Assembly: GCA_934130405.1 (NCBI GenBank)
Contig: CAKOXX010000020.1
Span: 1-21,995, forward strand
Source of the DNA: an uncultured Bacilli bacterium
GTDB taxonomy: Bacteria > Bacillota_I > Bacilli_A > RF39 > UBA660
DNA length: 21,995 bases
Direction: 5' to 3'
The notes beneath the pieces are model-generated. The model saw only the letters and a program-made list of their open reading frames with translations, searched no databases and had not been told where the DNA came from. The translations under genes and the position numbers were made by a program. This document shows, piece after piece, positions 7,531-14,469 of the stretch. Each line of letters starts with the position of its first letter. Positions within the stretch are counted from its first letter, which is position 1.

Positions 7531-8718
7531 ATGAAGAAAACAATAAGAGATTTTAAACTAAACAATAAAAAAGTAATCATAAGATGTGATTTTAATGTCC
7601 CTTTAAAAGATGGGAAAATAATAGATGATACAAGAATTAAGAATAGTTTAAAGACTATTCAGTATGCAATAGATAAAAATGCTAAAGTGATATTACTAAG
7701 TCATTTAGGAAGAATAAAAGAAGATCAAGATAAAATAAAAAACAACTTAAAGATAGTTGCTGATAGGTTAAGTGACTTATTAGCTAAAAAAGTTATTTTT
7801 ATAGATGAAGTAGTTGGTGACAAAGTAAAAACTGCTATCCAGAATATGAAAGTTCAAGATGTGGTTTTATTGCAAAATACTAGATATGAAGACTTAAATG
7901 GTAAGAAAGAAAGTGGTTGTGACTTAGAATTTGCTAAAGAATTAGCAAGTTATGGTGACATCTTTATTAATGACGCTTTTGGTACTATTCATAGAAAACA
8001 TGCATCTAATTATGGAATAAGTAAATATCTTGAAAGTGGAATTGGTTTCTTAGTAGAAGAAGAATTAGCTAAACTAGCTATTTTAAATAAACCAGAAAAA
8101 CCATTTACAATCATAATGGGTGGTGCTAAAGTAGCCGATAAGATAGGAGTTATAGATAATTTACTTCCTAAATGTGATAAACTATTAATTGGTGGTGGAA
8201 TGGCTTTTACTTTTTTACAAGCTGAAGGCTATGAAATAGGTAACTCTATTTTAGATACAGATTCCTTAGAATACTGTCAAAAATTACTTAAAGAATATCC
8301 AGAAAAAATTGTATTACCAGTAGATGTAGCTTGTTCAACAGAGTATAAAAATGCAACTAATAGAACAGAAAAAGATATCAATGAAATAGATTTTCATGAG
8401 ATGGGACTAGATATTGGTAGTAAAACATTATCGTTATTTGAAAATTACTTAACTAATTCAAAAACAGTCTTTTGGAATGGACCACTAGGTGTTTATGAAT
8501 TTCCTTTATATGCAGAAAGTACTGATAAACTATTGAAATTTTTAGTAACTAACAATTCAAAAACAGTACTAGGTGGAGGAGATATCGTAGCTGCTGCTAG
8601 TAAACTTTCCTTAACTGATAAATTTTATCACGTATCAACTGGTGGAGGAGCTACATTAGAATATTTAAGTGGTAAAAACTTACCAGGACTTGAAAATATC
8701 GAGGAAAAAGGGGAATAA
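7531..8718 (+). CDS. pgk: Phosphoglycerate kinase
   Basis: A 395-residue monomeric kinase of the usual bacterial length. It transfers the phosphate of 1,3-bisphosphoglycerate to ADP. N-domain substrate motifs are RCDFNVPL, LSHLGR and NDAFGTIHRKHAS; the hinge and C-domain nucleotide site are seen as FNGPLGVYE-like FWNGPLGVYEF, GGGDIVAAASK and STGGGATLEYLSGK. AGGGTGAG at 7515-7522 lies 8 bases before the ATG. It heads a run of five closely spaced or overlapping genes ending with tpiA, with only 2 bases between its stop and the next start. Confidence 0.97.
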   Translation: MKKTIRDFKLNNKKVIIRCDFNVPLKDGKIIDDTRIKNSLKTIQYAIDKNAKVILLSHLGRIKEDQDKIKNNLKIVADRLSDLLAKKVIFIDEVVGDKVKTAIQNMKVQDVVLLQNTRYEDLNGKKESGCDLEFAKELASYGDIFINDAFGTIHRKHASNYGISKYLESGIGFLVEEELAKLAILNKPEKPFTIIMGGAKVADKIGVIDNLLPKCDKLLIGGGMAFTFLQAEGYEIGNSILDTDSLEYCQKLLKEYPEKIVLPVDVACSTEYKNATNRTEKDINEIDFHEMGLDIGSKTLSLFENYLTNSKTVFWNGPLGVYEFPLYAESTDKLLKFLVTNNSKTVLGGGDIVAAASKLSLTDKFYHVSTGGGATLEYLSGKNLPGLENIEEKGE

Positions 8719-8720
8719 AA

Positions 8721-9173
8721 ATGGGCAAGAGATATGTTGAGGTAGTAACTAATAAAGACTTGAATAAAATAGAAGCATTAAATGACTTTTGTCTTCGTAA
8801 TGATACAGAAAACGTTAGTAAAAATATTTTAACTAATAAGGAATTATCACCAGTTGTTTTTGAAGACTACTTGGCTTATTTTGATAATGAAAAAGTAATA
8901 GATTATTGTTTCATTCACGGTGAAACAGATTTGAAGAAGGGGTTCCTTTCTTTTCCTATCACATTAGAACCAAGAAAAAATCACTTTTTTGTGGAAACAG
9001 CAGTTGATTATGCGTTTTCAGCTGGCCTTGATGAAGTATCTATTATGACTAAAGACCAAACATTAAAACCTGTTTTAGAAAAACTTGGTTTTATATCTTT
9101 AGGAATAGATGGAGATGTTGCCTCATATACTCTAGGACTCGAAGATAAAGAGAAGGGAAAAATAAGAATATGA
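8721..9173 (+). CDS. GNAT-like protein of unknown function
   Basis: A 150-residue soluble protein. The C-terminal half (about 90-138) has the pattern of the last strands and helices of GNAT acetyltransferases: FVETAVDYAF, then an EVSIMT strand, then VLEKLGFISLG. I cannot see a convincing acetyl-CoA pyrophosphate loop (Q/RxxGxG/A), so catalysis is doubtful and the fold call is tentative. The start is set by AAAGGGGAA upstream of ATG 8721. It is sandwiched between pgk and the flippase-like gene; its TGA stop overlaps the next ATG (ATGA), which implies translational coupling. This gene also shows that TGA is a stop in this organism. Confidence 0.6.
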   Translation: MGKRYVEVVTNKDLNKIEALNDFCLRNDTENVSKNILTNKELSPVVFEDYLAYFDNEKVIDYCFIHGETDLKKGFLSFPITLEPRKNHFFVETAVDYAFSAGLDEVSIMTKDQTLKPVLEKLGFISLGIDGDVASYTLGLEDKEKGKIRI

Positions 9174-10174
9174 AACATTTGAAAAGAAATAGTTTTATTA
9201 TTTTACTTATAACTTTATTTGTTTTATTTCTTGTGCTTAAAGATAATTTTAAAACAGTTATTAGTACCATAACAACTATGGATATGAAATTTGTTATTAT
9301 TGCAATAGTTCTTTACTTTGTATATCTTTTCTTTCATGCATTAGTTAATTATTTATGGGTAAATGAAAAAGAAAAACTATCTCTTAAAGATGCTTTTCAA
9401 CATATGATTATTACACAGTTTTTTAATGGCATTACACCTTTTTCTACTGGTGGTCAACCAATGGAAATATATATGTTAAAGAATCATGGCTTTCGTTATA
9501 CAAAAGCGACTAATGTTATTATGCAAAACTTTATTGTTTATCAGTTAGCATTGGTTATCTTTGGTTTATTTGCTGTTATTTATAATTTTATTGCAGGTGT
9601 TGTAGTTTATAAAAGTGTTTTAACAAGTTTGATAATATTAGGTTTTTTAATAAATACTATTGTAGCAGTAGTTATGTTATTAATAGCAACAAGTCAGAAA
9701 TTCACTAATACTCTATTAAATCTAATTACAAGCTTAGGTAAGAAATTACACTTTATTAAAAATCAAGATAAATTTTTAGAAAAATGGCGTGAGCGATTAG
9801 AAGACTTTCATCAGTGTACTAAAGAAGTCAAAGAGAAGAAAGGTTTATTTGTTCTTGGCATAGTTTTAAACTTAATAGCTTTAACTTGTTATTATGCAAT
9901 ACCTTTGTTCTTAGTTTACAGTTTACATGATTATACTTCAATGTCTTTCTTTACTTCTTTAGTTGCAAGTGCTTATGTTTTAATAATTGGTTCTTTTGTT
10001 CCCATTCCTGGAGCAACAGGTGGAATAGAATATGCTTTTTTAGAAATATTTTCTGGCTTTTTAGGAAAAAGTAGTGTTAGTGCTGTAATGATTGTTTGGC
10101 GATTTATAACTTATTATTTGGGAATGGTAGTAGGAGGAGTATTGTTTAGTTTCCATAAGGAAGGAGAAAAATAA
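9170..10174 (+). CDS. Flippase-like integral membrane protein (LPG-synthase TM / UPF0104 family)
   Basis: A 334-residue polytopic protein of the family formed by the transmembrane half of MprF and by AglD/YbhN (PF03706). Hydrophobic spans lie at about 8-24, 41-64, 121-142, 148-172, 226-251, 259-278 and 304-327. The family signature ITPFSTGGQPMEIYML is at 88-103 and the second signature VPIPGATGGIEYAF at 277-290. It lacks the soluble aminoacyl-transferase domain of MprF, so it should not make lysyl-phosphatidylglycerol. Such proteins are thought to move or bind lipids across the membrane. Its stop overlaps the ATG of the downstream glycosyltransferase by one base, suggesting the two act together on a glycolipid. 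Confidence 0.85.
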   Translation: MKHLKRNSFIILLITLFVLFLVLKDNFKTVISTITTMDMKFVIIAIVLYFVYLFFHALVNYLWVNEKEKLSLKDAFQHMIITQFFNGITPFSTGGQPMEIYMLKNHGFRYTKATNVIMQNFIVYQLALVIFGLFAVIYNFIAGVVVYKSVLTSLIILGFLINTIVAVVMLLIATSQKFTNTLLNLITSLGKKLHFIKNQDKFLEKWRERLEDFHQCTKEVKEKKGLFVLGIVLNLIALTCYYAIPLFLVYSLHDYTSMSFFTSLVASAYVLIIGSFVPIPGATGGIEYAFLEIFSGFLGKSSVSAVMIVWRFITYYLGMVVGGVLFSFHKEGEK

Positions 10175-11448
10175 TGAGAATAGGACTTTTTACTGATAGT
10201 TATCCCCCATTTATAAATGGCGTTTCTACTAGTGTTGAAACGCTTAAAAATGCTTTAGAAGAAAAAGGACATATTGTTTATGTTGTAACAGTAGGACAAG
10301 ATGCTACTACTTATTCGTATGATGAAGAAAAAAGAATTTTAAAAGTACCAGGTTTACCACTTGGGATTTATGATTATAGGGCAGCTAGTATTTATCCAGT
10401 TAAAGTTATCAAGACAATAAAGTCTTGGGAGTTAGATATAATACATTCTCATACTGAATTATGTATGGGAATATTTGCGAGACTTCTTGCAAAGCAATAT
10501 CATATTCCGTTAGTACATACTTATCATACTATGTATAAAGATTATACATATTATATTTCTAGAAATCATAAATACTTTGATATGGGTTGTAAGAAAGCAG
10601 TGGAGTATTTAAGTAAATTTTATTGTGATGATACAGCTAATGCTTTTATTGTTCCTACTATAAAAACTTATCATTTATTTAGGGATGAATATCACTATAA
10701 TAAAGAAATATATATAGTTCCGACAGGAATAGATTCTTCAAGATTTAATAAGGAAAATGTTAATTTACAGAAGGCAAATGAAATAAGAAAAAAATTAGGT
10801 TATAAGAAGAATGATTTTGTTTATTTATTTGTAGGAAGAATGGCTCAAGAGAAAAATATTCTCTTTTTACTAGATGCAATGAGTAAAATTAAGAGTAGAA
10901 AAAATAATATAAAATTATTGTTAATTGGTGATGGACCAGATAAAGATGAATATGAAAGTAAAATGAAAGAATTGGTCCTTCAAGATTCAGTCAAATTTTT
11001 TGGTTCTGCTCCTTGGAATGATATGCCACTTTATTATCATATGTGTCAAGCCTTTGTAACAGCATCAGTCACAGAAACACAAGGTCTAACTGTGATAGAA
11101 GCTTTAGCAGCCGAAAAACCCGTTTTATGTATTGAGGATGAGGCTTTTCACACAATGGTTGTGGATAAACTTAATGGAATGTTCTTTAATGATATAGAAA
11201 CTTGTGCTAGTAAAATGCTTGAATTAGCAGCAGATAAGAAAGAATATAATTCACTTTTAAAGCATACTAAAGGTTCAATTAAGCAATATTCTTTAACTTC
11301 TTTTGCCGATAATGTCTTAGAAGTTTATAAGGTAGCGATTGAAAATTTTAATAATAAAAAAGATTTTTCTAATATGGTTCATAATACGGTAAAGAAACTT
11401 CTTGGTAAAAAGGATGGTAGTGCAGATGAAGGTAGTCTTAAATCATAA
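10174..11448 (+). CDS. GT4-family glycosyltransferase, probable diacylglycerol glucosyltransferase
   Basis: A 424-residue GT-B fold enzyme. The N-terminus MRIGLFTDSYPPFINGVSTSV resembles 1,2-diacylglycerol 3-glucosyltransferases such as the Acholeplasma monoglucosyldiacylglycerol synthase. The acceptor domain continues with HSHTE and HTYHTMYKDY (about 91-124). The donor domain shows VPTGID (182-187), FVGRMAQEKN (219-228) and the EX7E motif from Glu301 to Glu309. There is no transmembrane segment; such enzymes sit on the inner face of the membrane. Coupling to a flippase-like gene supports a role in membrane glycolipid or lipoteichoic acid anchor synthesis. Sugar and acceptor are not proven; other GT4 lipid acceptors are possible. 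Confidence 0.8.
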   Translation: MRIGLFTDSYPPFINGVSTSVETLKNALEEKGHIVYVVTVGQDATTYSYDEEKRILKVPGLPLGIYDYRAASIYPVKVIKTIKSWELDIIHSHTELCMGIFARLLAKQYHIPLVHTYHTMYKDYTYYISRNHKYFDMGCKKAVEYLSKFYCDDTANAFIVPTIKTYHLFRDEYHYNKEIYIVPTGIDSSRFNKENVNLQKANEIRKKLGYKKNDFVYLFVGRMAQEKNILFLLDAMSKIKSRKNNIKLLLIGDGPDKDEYESKMKELVLQDSVKFFGSAPWNDMPLYYHMCQAFVTASVTETQGLTVIEALAAEKPVLCIEDEAFHTMVVDKLNGMFFNDIETCASKMLELAADKKEYNSLLKHTKGSIKQYSLTSFADNVLEVYKVAIENFNNKKDFSNMVHNTVKKLLGKKDGSADEGSLKS

Positions 11449-12091
11449 AAGTAATTTAACTTATTCTGAAATAATTGATTATTATAATAAAATAGAAGAT
11501 TTATTTCCCAATGATAATTTGATAGTATGTCCTAGTACTTGTTACTTACCAATATTTAAAGATGTTACACTTGGTAGTCAAGATATTAGTAGCTATAAAA
11601 TGGGAAGCTATACAGGAGAAGTATCAGGAGAAGCTTTAAAGTCTTTAGGAGTTAAATATGTTTTTATTAATCATAGTGAGCGAAGGCATTTCAAGAATGA
11701 AACATTGACTGATGTTAAAGAAAAATTAAAAAGAGCAAAGGAGAATAACTTAATACCAATTCTTTGTATTGGCGAAGAAAAAGATGAAAATACTATAGAT
11801 GTTCTTTCTACTGATTTAGATTATTTACTTTCTGATTTATCATTTGATAAATTATATATTTCTTACGAGCCATGTTATTCTATTGGAACAGGTATTGTTC
11901 CAAATAAAGATAAGTTAATATCAGTTTTTGAGTTTTTACATAATAAATATAATTATCCGTTGTTTTATGGAGGCAGTGTTTCTAAAGAAAATATAACAAC
12001 TTTTAAAGAAATACCTTATTTAGCGGGTGTCCTACTTGGAAAGGCCAGTCTTGATATAGAAGAAATTAAAGAAATCTTAAAACAAATATAG
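11426..12091 (+). CDS. tpiA: Triosephosphate isomerase, short and divergent
   Basis: A 221-residue TIM-barrel protein; bacterial TpiA is usually about 250. Catalytic residues remain: Asn6 and Lys8 in LNHKSN (family GNWKMN), His83 in NHSERR (family GHSERR), Glu148 in SYEPCYSIGTG, and the phosphate-binding YGGSV at 181-185. The region between IGEE and SYEP is clearly shorter than usual, and the loop-6 C-terminal hinge reads IVP rather than KTA. Starts at TTG 11402 and ATG 11414 are also in frame; 11426 gives the normal short lead-in to the first strand, though its ribosome binding site (AAAGG, about 12 bases away) is weak. It overlaps the glycosyltransferase by 23 bases, so coupling is likely. 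Position after pgk supports the call. Confidence 0.88.
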   Translation: MKVVLNHKSNLTYSEIIDYYNKIEDLFPNDNLIVCPSTCYLPIFKDVTLGSQDISSYKMGSYTGEVSGEALKSLGVKYVFINHSERRHFKNETLTDVKEKLKRAKENNLIPILCIGEEKDENTIDVLSTDLDYLLSDLSFDKLYISYEPCYSIGTGIVPNKDKLISVFEFLHNKYNYPLFYGGSVSKENITTFKEIPYLAGVLLGKASLDIEEIKEILKQI

Positions 12092-12117
12092 GAGGTCGAC
12101 AAAATCTCCTATTTTTT
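12088..12117 (+). terminator. Terminator of the pgk-tpiA operon
   Basis: ATAGGAG (12088-12094) pairs perfectly with CTCCTAT (12106-12112), with an 11-base loop and a T-run after it. The left arm contains the tpiA stop TAG (12089-12091). The loop contains GTCGACA. Confidence 0.75.
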
Positions 12118-12139
12118 GCTCTATCATTTTTCTTTTTAA

Positions 12140-12150
12140 TGTTATATAAT
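12140..12150 (+). promoter_or_regulatory. Promoter core for spo0A
   Basis: TGTTATATAAT contains both an extended -10 (TG-T-TATATA, 12140-12148) and a perfect TATAAT at 12145-12150. No good -35 is seen at normal spacing. The predicted leader is about 45 bases, longer than at most other promoters here. Confidence 0.55.
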
Positions 12151-12201
12151 TAAAATGCATAGGGTAGTATTGATGCGTGGTAGTATATGGAAGGAGAACT
12201 T

Positions 12202-12978
12202 ATGGAAAAAACCAACGTATTAATGATTGATGATAACTTTGAATTAATCAAAATGGTAAAGGAGTATTTTAGTAATAGTGAAACTGTTGCTATTAATTTA
12301 ACTGCTAATGACGGAGTTGAAGGCTTAGACATAATTTTGAATAAAGAAGATGAGTATGATGTAATTTTACTTGACTTGATAATGCCTAATAAAGACGGGT
12401 TACAAGTACTAAGAGAACTAAGAGAAAGAAATCTTCATAAAAGTGTAATAGTTTTAACTTCTTTTAATGCACAAAATGTAATAAGAGAGGCTAGTGAACT
12501 TGGAATAAGTTATTTTATTCTAAAACCATTTGAATTAACCGAACTTGAAAAAAGGATAGTTGAATGTGGACATAAAGCAAAATATGATGGAAAGGTATTT
12601 GATATGCGATATAATAATCTACAAATATCAATTACTAATATTCTTCATGAACTTGGTGTTCCTTCACATATAAAAGGATATCAATATATAAGAGAAGGTA
12701 TAACAGTTTTGTTTGATCACCCTGACGTAATTGGTGGAATAACTAAGGAATTATATCCAGATATAGCTGCTAAATATGATACAACTGTATCGAGAGTTGA
12801 AAGAGCAATAAGACATGCCATAGAAGTTAGTTGGAATAGAGGAAATTGGCAACTAATGGAGGAGATTTTTGGTCATAGTGTAGATATAGATAAGGCAAAA
12901 CCGACAAATTCAGAATTTATTGTAACGGTAGCAGATAAACTTAGATTAGAATTTCACCAGGACCCAGTTAAGAATTAA
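12202..12978 (+). CDS. spo0A: Sporulation master response regulator Spo0A
   Basis: A 258-residue response regulator. The receiver domain (1-120) has the acidic pocket Asp10-Asp11, phospho-acceptor Asp58 in LLDLIMP, Thr86, and Lys108 in ILKPFE. The C-terminal DNA-binding domain is almost canonical Spo0A: HELGVPSHIKGYQYIREGI, then the recognition helix segment TTVSRVERAIRHAIEVSW. When phosphorylated, Spo0A binds 0A boxes (TGTCGAA) and starts endospore formation and stationary-phase programmes. ATG 12187 is in frame, but AAGGAG (12191-12196) lies 5 bases before ATG 12202 and MEKTNV matches the family start. The usual neighbour spoIVB is absent; it stands alone between tpiA and an ATPase, with its own promoter and terminator. 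Confidence 0.97.
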   Translation: MEKTNVLMIDDNFELIKMVKEYFSNSETVAINLTANDGVEGLDIILNKEDEYDVILLDLIMPNKDGLQVLRELRERNLHKSVIVLTSFNAQNVIREASELGISYFILKPFELTELEKRIVECGHKAKYDGKVFDMRYNNLQISITNILHELGVPSHIKGYQYIREGITVLFDHPDVIGGITKELYPDIAAKYDTTVSRVERAIRHAIEVSWNRGNWQLMEEIFGHSVDIDKAKPTNSEFIVTVADKLRLEFHQDPVKN

Positions 12979-12995
12979 TAATATTAAATATATAA

Positions 12996-13026
12996 AAAAG
13001 CAGATAATGAAGAGTTGTCTGTTTTT
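12996..13026 (+). terminator. Terminator after spo0A
   Basis: AAAAGCAGATAA (12996-13007) pairs with TTGTCTGTTTTT (13015-13026), 12 bp including two G-U pairs, around loop TGAAGAG; the right arm supplies the T-tract. Confidence 0.7.
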
Positions 13027-13115
13027 AATTATATAAAACTAGCCAAAATGTAAAATATTAATTATAGTAATAATTTAAATTATAAAGAAATTGTCATTTT
13101 TAATGATATTCTATA

Positions 13116-13144
13116 TTGACTTTGAAAATTTAATAAACTATACT
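13116..13144 (+). promoter_or_regulatory. Near-consensus sigma-A promoter for the AAA_14 ATPase gene
   Basis: TTGACT (13116-13121), a 17-base spacer and TATACT (13139-13144). Start site expected near 13151. A 7-bp hairpin or palindrome (13092-13108) lies just upstream. The remaining 13027-13091 is very A/T-rich and shows no gene. Confidence 0.8.
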
Positions 13145-13179
13145 TAATCTGTATTAAATATGTGAGGTGAGTACAATTT

Positions 13180-14454
13180 ATGGAACGAAAAATAGAAAAA
13201 TTCTTTCAAAGATGGAAGGAAGATAAGGTAAGAAAACCTCTTCTTCTATTTGGACTAAAACAAGTTGGAAAGACATACACAGTCCTAGAATTTGGAAGAA
13301 AAAATTATAAAAATATTGCTTATTTTAATACCTTACATAATGAAGAATTATTGAAAGTTTTAAAAAAAGAACGTTCAATTGCTAGACTAGTAAATGTTTT
13401 AGCTGATTTAGCAGATGTTCCTATTGAAAAAAATGATACACTGATAATTTTTGATAATGTAGAAGATGAAGAAATAATTAAAAGCATAAAGCTATTTGGT
13501 TTTGATAGAAATGACTATCATGTAATTGCCATAACTTCAAGAAGAGAAAATTTAGTTAAATTTAGTAGCGAAGAATTACAATATAAATTTATGACTGAAA
13601 TGGACTTTGAAGAGTATTTGTGGGCAAGAGACGAAAAAGAATTGGCAGACCTTATTAGAAAATCATATCAGAATAAAAAAGCTTGTTCTAAACATGCTAA
13701 GATAATGGACTTATTCTATGATTATCTATTAACTGGTGGCTTTCCAGAAGTTGTTAAAGAGTCATTTCAAAGTATTAGTAGAGGTTACTATGAAAGTGTT
13801 AAAGAAAAAATTTCTGAAATACTTAGAACTTTCCTAACTGAATGTGATAATCTGATAGATATTCCAAGAGGTTTAGAAGTCTTAGATAGTATTCCTAGTC
13901 AGTTAGAAAAAGAAAATAAAAAGTTTCAATACGGAGTTTTAGGTTATGGAAGAAGAGCTAAGGAATATGAAAATGTTATTAAATATTTAGTTAGTAATCA
14001 ATTACTTTATCGTAGTTATAAAATAAGAACAATAAAATCACCTTTATCAAGCTGTCGTGAATTAGATAGCTTTAAACTATACTATCCTGATGATGGAATA
14101 TTGTCAGGTAAATATCATTTAACAAAAAAACAACTATTAGAAAAAACAGACTTAAAGTATGCTCTTTTTGAAAATCATATAGCACATACTTTGTTTGAAG
14201 CTGGTTATTCTCTTTATTATTATCAATCAGAAGGAAAAGCAGAAGTTAACTTTGTCATTCAAAATAGAATGGGAAAAGTAATTCCTATTGAAATAGTAAA
14301 ACAAGGTTCTAAGTCTAAGAGTCTGTCAGTATTTATGAAAAAATATGTGGTGACAGATGCTTATCGAATTACAGAAAATAATTTTTCACTAAAAAAAGGT
14401 GTTTATTATTTACCTATTTATGCAGTATTTTGTTTAAATGAACAGATATATTAG
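13180..14454 (+). CDS. AAA_14 / DUF4143 family ATPase
   Basis: A 424-residue protein with an N-terminal P-loop ATPase of the AAA_14 family and a C-terminal DUF4143 domain. Walker A is GLKQVGKT (25-32), Walker B is TLIIFDN with Asp92, a sensor-like ITSRREN follows at 118-124, and LLTGGFPEVV (183-192) is the hallmark between the domains. The C-terminal part has the nuclease-like pattern AEVNFVI...GKVIPIEIVK (354-374), where related proteins usually read VDF...EVK; Asn357 replaces Asp and Glu371/Lys374 are spaced by two, so a catalytic PD-(D/E)XK role is unlikely. The biological role of this common family is unknown. It has its own strong promoter, and gpmI follows after 15 bases, so gpmI is probably read from it. 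Confidence 0.85.
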   Translation: MERKIEKFFQRWKEDKVRKPLLLFGLKQVGKTYTVLEFGRKNYKNIAYFNTLHNEELLKVLKKERSIARLVNVLADLADVPIEKNDTLIIFDNVEDEEIIKSIKLFGFDRNDYHVIAITSRRENLVKFSSEELQYKFMTEMDFEEYLWARDEKELADLIRKSYQNKKACSKHAKIMDLFYDYLLTGGFPEVVKESFQSISRGYYESVKEKISEILRTFLTECDNLIDIPRGLEVLDSIPSQLEKENKKFQYGVLGYGRRAKEYENVIKYLVSNQLLYRSYKIRTIKSPLSSCRELDSFKLYYPDDGILSGKYHLTKKQLLEKTDLKYALFENHIAHTLFEAGYSLYYYQSEGKAEVNFVIQNRMGKVIPIEIVKQGSKSKSLSVFMKKYVVTDAYRITENNFSLKKGVYYLPIYAVFCLNEQIY

Positions 14455-14469
14455 AAAGAAGGATATAAA

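Noticed and set aside
9171..9173. Possible use of TGA as tryptophan, as in Mycoplasma relatives
   Set aside because: Tryptophan residues at conserved positions are TGG, and TGA 9171-9173 is a sensible stop overlapping the next ATG; reading through adds only 13 residues without any family match.
11402..11425. TTG 11402 or ATG 11414 as the start of TpiA
   Set aside because: They have no better ribosome binding site and add residues before the first barrel strand that homologues lack; kept as a residual uncertainty.
13027..13115. Small gene or RNA between spo0A and the ATPase
   Set aside because: The stretch is almost pure A/T with no ribosome binding site, no usable frame and no stable structure apart from the short hairpin already listed.
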